Of a DNA stretch of 7,462 nucleotides, positions 1-5,041 are shown one piece after another; positions within the stretch are counted from its first letter, which is position 1; the number at the start of each line of letters is the position of its first letter. Position numbers and translations under genes: made by a program. The notes beneath the pieces were generated by a model. It did no database searches. It was not told the DNA's origin and was given only the letters and a program-made list of their open reading frames with translations. The stretch is from a bacterium (GTDB lineage Bacteria > SZUA-182 > DTGQ01): positions 1 through 7,462 of the forward strand of contig JAILZY010000133.1 of the NCBI GenBank assembly GCA_023512255.1, given 5' to 3'.

Positions 1-33
1 ACTTTCTTCTCTCTTTATTTTCTCTCCTCCCCT

Positions 34-179
34 TTATATTTTCAACATTATTTTTTCAACATGGGGAACATCTGGCTGCTCCTAAATCCCTTTGATTATC
101 TCTACTACTTCTGGTACAATTAATTCTAATTTCAGGGCGCTGTTCTTTTCTTTTGGTGATTATTCCAATAAAAACCCAT
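34..179 (-). pseudogene. possible decayed reading frame, family unknown
   Basis: On the minus strand an ATG at 179 opens a 15-codon frame that stops at 132. A second frame, offset from it, is open from 159 to 37 apart from one internal TAG at 82-84. That second frame reads LKLELIVPEVVEIIKGI before the stop and EQPDVPHVEKIMLKI after it. Both parts look protein-like, with alternating hydrophobic and charged residues, which suggests one frameshift and one nonsense change in a former coding region. There is no ribosome binding site before the ATG. The string loosely recalls the N-terminal helices of some IS256-type transposases, but no catalytic part is visible and I do not assign it. A chance open stretch is a real alternative. 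Confidence 0.22.
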
Positions 180-578
180 TGTAAAGGAAAAGCGTTTTAT
201 TTTTCTACTACTTAAAATTTTACACAAAATATTTTACATTACCAAAAGATAGATTACAGTTTGAACTTACAGCCAACCTTGCAAATTATAATGGATCATG
301 ACGATAGCAGGTCATACCGAATCATGACGATAGAATGCAGATCATAACGCTATAAGGCTTCAAATCCTTATTGTGCATCTTGTGCAGGGGAACAGTGATC
401 ATATAAACGATGATCATAGTAGGCAGCGAGTAGTCAGAAGAAAAACTTACCAGCGCAGAGGCGAAATGGAAGAGGATGCACCGCAATGAATGAATGGAAG
501 AGGCACTGCAAGGAAGGTATCAACAGCAGGCAATCAGCAGGGAATTAAACAGCCGCGCCTAGGCTAATAGAAACGGAG
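180..578. other. gene-poor region with short direct repeats
   Basis: No convincing gene was found on either strand. The only candidate is a 20-codon frame at 486-548 on the plus strand, with a weak purine-rich stretch (GGAAGAGG) ten bases before its ATG; I do not call it. The stretch holds the ATCATGACGATAG repeat cluster (295-354) and a 6-bp hairpin ATAAGG/CCTTAT (352-371). It also holds a 7-bp direct repeat TTGTGCA at 371-377 and 380-386, two TGATCAT copies at 396-402 and 411-417, and an 11-bp direct repeat AATGGAAGAGG at 465-475 and 493-503. Confidence 0.5.
295..354. repeat. cluster of ATCATGACGATAG-type direct repeats
   Basis: ATCATGACGATAG occurs exactly at 295-307 and 321-333. A degenerate copy, ATCATAACGCTATA, lies at 341-354, and a partial GTCATACCGA lies between the two exact copies. 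Spacings between unit starts are 26 and 20 bp, so this is not a regular tandem array or a CRISPR. Same-orientation, short, irregularly spaced copies resemble iterons or repeated operator sites. No replication or partition gene is in the window to support an origin role. Confidence 0.5.
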
Positions 579-785
579 CTAATAGAAATATTTTCCGATA
601 ACCTCGTAATAATAAGTTACGGTTCTATCTCTAGCCTCTCTCTCCATCTGGTCAAGGGCAAGAGAGAGATCTTTGTCTAAGCTATCAATTTTATGAATGC
701 ATGTTTCCAGAAATTTGCGTAATATCTCTGACTTTATCGAACTTTCTTGAACCTTAAAAATTTTCTCTTCTTTTTTAATACTCAT
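579..785 (-). CDS. small charged helical protein, function unknown
   Basis: This 68-residue protein starts MSIKKEEKIFKVQESS and ends in an aromatic tail (TYYYEVIGKYFY). I chose the ATG at 785 because a purine-rich ribosome binding site, GAGGGAGAG, ends six bases upstream. A TTG two codons further upstream (791) would leave no room for that site. The protein is rich in Lys, Glu, Asp and Arg, has no membrane segment or signal peptide, and the middle (about residues 16-54) looks like one or two amphipathic helices. The single Cys is near residue 30. I do not recognise the family. It stands alone, divergent from the sigma-54 transcript at 1220, and has its own promoter candidate at 921-950. No convincing terminator follows; a 4-bp stem AGCC/GGCT near 553-566 is too weak. 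Confidence 0.6.
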   Translation of the reverse strand: MSIKKEEKIFKVQESSIKSEILRKFLETCIHKIDSLDKDLSLALDQMEREARDRTVTYYYEVIGKYFY

Positions 786-854
786 ACCCAACTCTCCCTC
801 GAACCTCTATTTTTCTCTGAAATTACTGTACTCTTATCATCCCCTCCCTTATAT

Positions 855-876
855 TCTGCCGTCTTAATTTGGCAGA
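855..876 (-). promoter_or_regulatory. leader hairpin or operator upstream of the small ORF
   Basis: TCTGCC (855-860) and GGCAGA (871-876) form a 6-bp inverted repeat around a 10-nt spacer. It lies inside the predicted leader of the small minus-strand gene, about 70 bp before its start codon. It could be an RNA hairpin or a protein-binding dyad; nothing here decides between them. Confidence 0.35.
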
Positions 877-920
877 CAAGTAGTATTGTAACCACACAAT
901 CGCAATTCCACCTACTATAA

Positions 921-950
921 AAGATAGCGGATAGCTCGGTGATTTGTCAA
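921..950 (-). promoter_or_regulatory. sigma-70-like promoter for the small ORF
   Basis: Read on the minus strand, a perfect TTGACA (-35, 945-950) is followed after 18 bp by TATCTT (-10, 921-926; four of six matches to TATAAT). Predicted transcription starts near 914, giving a leader of about 130 nt before the ATG at 785. Confidence 0.45.
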
Positions 951-978
951 AAATTTTAGCCAAGCAATCTTTCCTCTG

Positions 979-1000
979 CCCTCGACACTTTTGTCATCCA
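979..1000. promoter_or_regulatory. weak second upstream activator-site candidate
   Basis: The core TCGAC-N6-GTC repeats the core and spacing of the stronger dyad at 1082-1103, but the outer arms match poorly (about 9 of 16 arm positions overall). Its centre lies 103 bp upstream of the first dyad. Two activator dimers upstream of a sigma-54 promoter are common for NtrC-type proteins, which is the only reason to list it. Confidence 0.2.
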
Positions 1001-1081
1001 TTGCTCATGGCTTGTAATCAAAGAAAACGCATATGAAATCAAGCTAATAGTCCTCTTAAGGAGATTTTTCTAGACAGTTTA

Positions 1082-1103
1082 TTTTCGACGAAATTGTCGA
1101 AAA
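1082..1103. promoter_or_regulatory. dyad, likely enhancer site for an NtrC-family activator
   Basis: TTTTCGAC (1082-1089) and GTCGAAAA (1096-1103) are perfect 8-bp inverted arms around a 6-bp spacer. The centre is about 127 bp upstream of the predicted start of the sigma-54 promoter at 1194-1209, the usual distance for an NtrC-type upstream activating sequence. There is no U-tract after it, so it is not a terminator. The obvious candidate binder is the Fis-type HTH of the regulator at 3607-4980; that pairing is inference. Confidence 0.5.
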
Positions 1104-1193
1104 ATTTAGCTCATCACTGGATTGATTAAGAGAAGAATGATATATCGCCTTTATTTTTAATGAAATAGGTGGCATGAATCTCAATTTAAAAAA

Positions 1194-1209
1194 TGGCATG
1201 GAGATTGCT
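1194..1209 (+). promoter_or_regulatory. sigma-54 (RpoN) promoter
   Basis: TGGCAT (1194-1199), five bases, then TTGCT (1205-1209) matches the consensus TGGCAC-N5-TTGCW at all but one specified base. The invariant GG (1195-1196) and GC (1207-1208) have the required 10-bp spacing. The predicted start is a G at about 1220. Other GG-N10-GC hits in the window match the consensus far less well. No protein gene starts within a normal distance downstream, but an intrinsic terminator lies about 230 bp further on. Confidence 0.7.
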
Positions 1210-1219
1210 ACTCTATAAA

Positions 1220-1478
1220 GACAAAGAAAATAAGGGAGGTGATCAGGTTTAACGAAGTTAGCTAATGGGTTATATTTGCCAGCCGAATGGGCAAAGAAGA
1301 GAGAGTGGATTAAATGAGCTAGCTACTCGAAGGAGGTGGTGGAAGCGATGAAATAAAAGGGAAAGGAAAGCGATTTAGCCTTCCATTCCCTGAGCAAATT
1401 TAGTGGGGACCTATCCTCGAAGGGCATAAAAGAGATTTTGATACAGGAGGCGGGAGGCAAAATCCCGCCTTATTTTTT
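1220..1478 (+). ncRNA. candidate sigma-54-dependent small RNA, GGA-rich
   Basis: The ends are set by the sigma-54 promoter and by the terminator stem and U-tract. No reading frame fits. The longest, 28 codons at 1265-1351, starts 25 nt after the nearest ribosome-binding-like sequence. Visible RNA structure: AGTTAGCT (1256-1263) pairs with AGCTAGCT (1317-1324), with one G-U pair, and encloses the hairpin TTTGCC/GGCAAA (1275-1295). A long hairpin at 1359-1390 has stems GGGAA/TTCCC and GGAA/TTCC around an A-A mismatch. Then comes the terminator. Nine GGA triplets occur (1235, 1307, 1332, 1341, 1360, 1365, 1407, 1446, 1453), four in ANGGA context, and several fall in predicted single-stranded parts. 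CsrB/RsmZ-type RNAs show this pattern, but purine-rich sequence alone would give some. It lies just upstream of an NtrC-type two-component pair. It does not match any riboswitch or housekeeping RNA I know. Confidence 0.55.
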
Positions 1479-1485
1479 CTTTTTT
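1448..1485 (+). terminator. strong Rho-independent terminator
   Basis: AGGCGGGA (1448-1455) pairs perfectly with TCCCGCCT (1463-1470) around a 7-nt loop (GGCAAAA). TATTTTTTCTTTTTT (1471-1485) follows directly. The stem is GC-rich and the tract is long, so it should work efficiently on the plus strand. It ends the sigma-54 transcript and insulates the kinase operon downstream. Confidence 0.87.
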
Positions 1486-1521
1486 GCTTTCCGTGCCTGA
1501 TGACTGTTTTTTATTCATATC

Positions 1522-1551
1522 TTGAGCAGAAAAGGGTGAGGATATTATAAT
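1522..1551 (+). promoter_or_regulatory. sigma-70-like promoter for the kinase-regulator operon
   Basis: TTGAGC (1522-1527, four of six matches to TTGACA) is followed after 18 bp by a perfect TATAAT (1546-1551). The -10 sits inside the AT palindrome TATTATAATA. Predicted start is near 1558, leaving a leader of about 300 nt before the kinase ATG at 1859. Confidence 0.5.
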
Positions 1552-1596
1552 ATAAGTCAATAAGAAGTTAAAAAGAAGTCAAAAAATAAGCCCAAA

Positions 1597-1740
1597 AACC
1601 AGGTCGCTCTTATATATCAGACACCATAAACCCTATATCAGAACAACCATAATCAGAACAACCATAAACCCTCGAAGGGGCTTAGCTCTTATTAGGATTA
1701 TGTCTCTCAATGGTAGCTAATAAATAAGAGCGACCAGGTT
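1597..1740 (+). repeat. long inverted repeat in the kinase leader
   Basis: AACCAGGTCGCTCTTAT (1597-1613) and ATAAGAGCGACCAGGTT (1724-1740) are 17-nt inverted arms with one mismatch, 110 nt apart. The right arm can instead pair locally: AATAAGAGC (1723-1731) is the exact complement of GCTCTTATT (1685-1693). The two pairings exclude each other. As RNA this looks like an alternative-structure leader; as DNA a 144-bp element with terminal inverted repeats resembles a tiny MITE. I see no clear target-site duplication, and no U-tract to make either form a terminator. Confidence 0.5.
1616..1672 (+). repeat. three imperfect tandem units, ATCAGAACAACCATA type
   Basis: Units start at 1616, 1637 and 1652. 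The first and third are about 21 bp and share the ending CCATAAACCCT. The middle one is a 15-bp short copy. The array sits within the loop of the long inverted repeat, in the predicted leader of the kinase gene. Confidence 0.55.
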
Positions 1741-1759
1741 AATGTGTCTTTTGGACTTG

Positions 1760-1775
1760 TTGGCCGCCTGGCCAA
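1760..1775 (+). promoter_or_regulatory. small hairpin or operator TTGGCC-GCCT-GGCCAA
   Basis: Perfect 6-bp arms enclose a 4-nt loop about 85 bp upstream of the kinase start. It is GC-rich enough to be a stable RNA hairpin but no U-tract follows, so it is either a leader structure or a protein-binding dyad. Confidence 0.35.
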
Positions 1776-1805
1776 AGGCCAAATAGTCTAAAGGCAAAAT
1801 AGTCT
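1774..1805 (+). repeat. 16-bp tandem duplication before the kinase gene
   Basis: AAAGGCCAAATAGTCT (1774-1789) is followed immediately by AAAGGCAAAATAGTCT (1790-1805), 15 of 16 bases identical. The first copy overlaps the right arm of the 1760-1775 hairpin. It may be a recent slippage duplication or a paired binding site. Confidence 0.6.
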
Positions 1806-1858
1806 TAAGAGTTTTTAAATCAGGCAAGTTTTTTGAGGAGCTTAAATTTTGGGGCTCT

Positions 1859-3610
1859 ATGAGAGCTTTTTGGGGAAAATCAGCTATGGGAGAAGAGCGA
1901 GAGACGAATCTTTCGTGGACCTATACCATCGTCAGCATTTTTCTGCTGATCATTGTCGTCAGCTTTCACAGCCTTTGGCAAATACAAAAAGGAAAGCAGA
2001 TCATATACAAGACCTTGCGTGAGCAGGGAGAAGCCTTAGCGGAAAGCCTTCAGGCCAGTGGAAAGAATGCTATTATCTCCAATAAGCTGGCCCAGGAGAT
2101 CCTGGTTAATCGTCTTTTGGACAATGCCCGGCTGATTGATATGTTAATTCGGATTTATGGGTATAATAACGTGCTCCTCAATGAGATAGCGACCCAGAAC
2201 GGTTTATTCCGCGTCCAGGTGATTGATCAGTGTGGCCGACTAGTGCTTGATTCTTTGGCTCCACCTTTTCCTTCGATTCTGAACTGGGTGCCTGATTATC
2301 GGCATCGGGCGATCTTCCTGAAGGTGATTGCTCCCATCCTGAGGGGCGAGAAACGATTTATTTTGGAAGGTGTTCATCAGGATCACCCGATCATGGAAAA
2401 TCTCTTTTGGGTAGCTATGGCCAGAGCGAACAACGAGGGAGCCATTATTGTCCATGTAGATGCCAGGTACATGGAACAATTTCGTCAGGAGATAGGGCTT
2501 GGGAAATTGATCAGCGATATTGCCGAGCAGGAGGGGATCAGCTATATTGCCTTTCATGACCAGCAGGGGGCCATCGTTGCTCCACGACACATCTGTTTGC
2601 CAGCGCTTCACAGCTTCCCCAGCCAATACACGAATATTCAAAGCGGGTTTCGTCGTTTTCAGTCGGGGAAGGAAGCTTTTGAAATTGTCAAGCCTTTCAT
2701 TTTTCAAGGGAAAGTGATAGGGGTATTCCGAATAGGCCTTTCTTTGGATAAAATTACCAGAACCATTCAGCAGTCGCAGAAAAATTCACTCTGGTTTAGT
2801 CTGCTGATCATTGCCTTGGGCAGCGGTGGGCTAATAACTATTTTTTACCATCAGTATGTCCAGTATAAACGACATAAGATCTTGGCCGAGAGTTTGCAGC
2901 GCACCGAGCGTCTGACCTCTATCGGGAAACTGGCGGCTGGCGTAGCTCATGAGATCAGAAACCCACTGAATGCTATTAGCATGGCCATTCAGCGGCTTCA
3001 GCAGGAGTATCTGCCGGAAAAAGAGGAAAATCAGCAGGAATTTATCAACTTTACCGAGATTATAAGAAACGAAGTCAAGCGGGTGGATAAGATCATCAGC
3101 AATTTTCTCACCTTTGCCCGGGAGCCTAAACTTGAGTTAGAGGAAGTGAACATTTCCTGCCTGATCGACGATCTTATCTTTATTTTGGCCCCTGAGGCGG
3201 AAAACCATCAGGTGAAAATCAAGGCCGAATATCAGCAGGGAGAGGCCTTGTTGCGATGTCGCTGTGATCCAAACCAGATTAAGCAGGCCCTGATTAATAT
3301 CATCCGCAATGCCGAGCAGGCCATGCCCGAGGGTGGAGTAATCACGATCAGGGTCAGTCAGGTCCAGGAGCGGATCTTGATCTGCGTGGCTGACACGGGT
3401 GTAGGTATTGCAGACACAAGCAAAATCTTTGAAATTTACTATACGAGTAAAGATGGAGGGGTAGGGCTTGGGCTACCCATTTCTCAAAAGATTATCGAGG
3501 AGCACGGCGGAAAGATTGAAGTTGAGTCCTCGGTGGGGAAGGGTTCAGAGTTTCGGATCTGGCTGCCTATTAAACCGTTGATGCCGCATGTGGAGATGAA
3601 GCCGCTATGA
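1859..3610 (+). CDS. membrane sensor histidine kinase, NtrB/ZraS-like class
   Basis: A 583-residue inner-membrane kinase. A first membrane helix (about 20-40) and a second (about 310-332) enclose a periplasmic region of roughly 270 residues. That region holds two related Cache/PAS-like modules: each has an IAxQxG stretch followed by a DQxG turn (109-128 and 221-237), and each ends near a 'VxxD/SLDK' type strand (198-201, 292-298). There is no HAMP domain; a short linker leads to the dimerisation helix with phosphoacceptor His364 in GKLAAGVAHEIRNP. The ATPase domain shows the N box (IIRNAEQA, Asn484), G1 (DTGVGIA, Asp512), the F-box region (IFEIYYTSK) and G2 (GVGLGLP, 534-540), so it looks catalytically intact. 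ATG 1859 has only a weak GGGG site; Met10 (1886) is an alternative start. The stop overlaps the regulator's start by 4 nt, a translationally coupled pair. The ligand is unknown. Confidence 0.92.
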   Translation: MRAFWGKSAMGEERETNLSWTYTIVSIFLLIIVVSFHSLWQIQKGKQIIYKTLREQGEALAESLQASGKNAIISNKLAQEILVNRLLDNARLIDMLIRIYGYNNVLLNEIATQNGLFRVQVIDQCGRLVLDSLAPPFPSILNWVPDYRHRAIFLKVIAPILRGEKRFILEGVHQDHPIMENLFWVAMARANNEGAIIVHVDARYMEQFRQEIGLGKLISDIAEQEGISYIAFHDQQGAIVAPRHICLPALHSFPSQYTNIQSGFRRFQSGKEAFEIVKPFIFQGKVIGVFRIGLSLDKITRTIQQSQKNSLWFSLLIIALGSGGLITIFYHQYVQYKRHKILAESLQRTERLTSIGKLAAGVAHEIRNPLNAISMAIQRLQQEYLPEKEENQQEFINFTEIIRNEVKRVDKIISNFLTFAREPKLELEEVNISCLIDDLIFILAPEAENHQVKIKAEYQQGEALLRCRCDPNQIKQALINIIRNAEQAMPEGGVITIRVSQVQERILICVADTGVGIADTSKIFEIYYTSKDGGVGLGLPISQKIIEEHGGKIEVESSVGKGSEFRIWLPIKPLMPHVEMKPL

Positions 3611-4980
3611 TTAATATTCTGATTGTCGACGATGAAAAGAATCAGCGAGATGTGCTGATGGGTTTTCTAGTGAAAAAGGGCTACCATGCTCTGGCCTGTG
3701 GCAGTGGCAAAGAGGCGCTGAGCCTGGTCAGGGGAGAGCGAATAGATATGATCCTAACCGACTATCAAATGCCAGAGATGACCGGCCAGGAGCTTTTGGA
3801 GGAGGTTAAACGAATCAACCCTTCGATCCTGGTAATAATTTTTACCGCTTATGGCACTATTGACCGGGCAGTAGCCGCCATGAAAGCCGGAGCTTATGAT
3901 TATCTTACCAAACCAATTGACCTGAATGAGCTTTTGATCATTATTCAAAAGGGAGTGGAATATCTGCATCTAATTGAGGAAAACCGTGAACTGCGGGAGA
4001 TGCTCTCCCAGCGCTACTCCTTTGACAATATCATCAGCGTAAGCGACAAAATGGAGGAAATCCTGAACCTAGTCAGCCGGGTGGCCAAGACCGACATTAC
4101 GGTCCTGATCCGTGGAGAGAGCGGAACGGGCAAAGAGCTCATTGCCCATGCCATTCATTTTAATAGCTCCAGGGCAGAGCGGCCCTTTATTAAGGTTAAT
4201 TGTGCGGCTTTGCCTGAAAATCTTCTGGAAAGTGAGCTGTTCGGCCATGAAAAGGGATCATTCACTGGTGCCATTCAGCGCCGGATTGGCCGTTTTGAAG
4301 AAGCCGACTCAGGATCTATATTCCTAGATGAGATCGGTGATCTCTCCCATCCTCTCCAAGTCAAACTTCTGAGGGTACTTCAGGAGAGGGAGATACAAAG
4401 AGTTGGCGCCAACGCCAGTCTTAGGGTAGATGTGCGCGTTATCGCCGCCACGAACAAGGATTTGGAAAAGGGGATGATGGAGGGACATTTTCGTGAGGAC
4501 CTCTACTACCGGCTCAATGTAGTGCCAATCTTTCTGCCCCCTTTAAGAGAGCGTAGAGAGGATATCCCAAGGCTGATCGAGTTTTTTTTGCAAAGGCATA
4601 GCGAAAAATGCAAAAAAAAGGTCAAAGGAGTAACCAAAGAGGTCCTTGACGCGCTGCTCAAGTACCATTATCCGGGCAATGTTAGAGAGCTGGAAAACAT
4701 TATCGAGCGGGCCACAGTCCTGACCAGGTATGAATATATCACTCTGGCTGATCTTCCTCCTAATATTTACGCCCACCAGTCCCATATGTCCGAAGCAGAC
4801 CTTTTGCCCACAACCGCCCATTCGCTTGACGATGCGGTCTCTGCGCTCGAAAAAAAATTAATCACCAAGGCACTGGCCCTTCATGATGGGGTTCAGACCA
4901 AGGCGGCCGAATCCCTGGGTATAAGTGAGCGGGTTTTACGCTACAAGATGAAAAAGTACGGTCTTAGTCTTAGCCATTAG
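3607..4980 (+). CDS. sigma-54-dependent NtrC-family response regulator
   Basis: A 457-residue cytoplasmic transcription activator and partner of the upstream kinase. The receiver domain (1-120) has the acidic pair Asp8/Asp9, phosphoacceptor Asp52 (LTDYQMP), Thr80 and Lys102. The AAA+ domain (about 143-375) has Walker A GESGTGKE (170-177), the sigma-54 contact loop as GSFTGA (217-222), Walker B SIFLDE (237-242), the RxDLYYRL region (296-303) and YPGNVRELEN (355-364). The C-terminal Fis-type HTH (about 417-453) contains TKAAESLGISERVLRYKMKK. Length and domain order are typical of NtrC/ZraR/AtoC proteins. The Ser in GSFTGA replaces the usual Ala and is conservative, so sigma-54 contact should hold. 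The ATGA overlap and a nearby TGGAG support coupled translation. The sigma-54 promoter at 1194 with its dyad is the most likely local target (inference). No canonical terminator is visible between this gene and the convergent one at 5042. Confidence 0.95.
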   Translation: MINILIVDDEKNQRDVLMGFLVKKGYHALACGSGKEALSLVRGERIDMILTDYQMPEMTGQELLEEVKRINPSILVIIFTAYGTIDRAVAAMKAGAYDYLTKPIDLNELLIIIQKGVEYLHLIEENRELREMLSQRYSFDNIISVSDKMEEILNLVSRVAKTDITVLIRGESGTGKELIAHAIHFNSSRAERPFIKVNCAALPENLLESELFGHEKGSFTGAIQRRIGRFEEADSGSIFLDEIGDLSHPLQVKLLRVLQEREIQRVGANASLRVDVRVIAATNKDLEKGMMEGHFREDLYYRLNVVPIFLPPLRERREDIPRLIEFFLQRHSEKCKKKVKGVTKEVLDALLKYHYPGNVRELENIIERATVLTRYEYITLADLPPNIYAHQSHMSEADLLPTTAHSLDDAVSALEKKLITKALALHDGVQTKAAESLGISERVLRYKMKKYGLSLSH

Positions 4981-5041
4981 TCCCAAGATTCACTCCCCAC
5001 CGTTTGCAGTACAGCCTCAGGCAGCCTTACCCTGCTGTGCC

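Noticed and set aside
61-123. Plus-strand 20-residue hydrophobic frame starting at ATG 61
   Set aside because: No ribosome binding site, and it runs opposite a more protein-like minus-strand frame.
295-354. CRISPR array
   Set aside because: Repeats are only 13 bp, spacing is irregular (26 and 20 bp), and no cas genes are present.
1265-1351. 28-codon plus-strand frame within the small RNA interval
   Set aside because: Its ATG is 25 nt from the nearest ribosome-binding-like sequence, the peptide is Arg- and Trp-rich without a recognisable pattern, and RNA hairpins cover it. Kept only as a point to test.
1852-1867. GG-N10-GC match at the kinase start codon
   Set aside because: Only the GG and GC bases fit, and it overlaps the start codon, so a sigma-54 promoter there would not produce the kinase message.
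2240-2707. Long minus-strand frame opposite the kinase gene
   Set aside because: It is a shadow of the kinase, whose frame has all expected domains. The same holds for the other overlapping frames in the kinase, regulator and mltF.
4981-5041. Bidirectional terminator between the convergent genes
   Set aside because: Only a bulged GGCAGC/GCTGTGCC pairing is visible and there is no U-tract on either strand.
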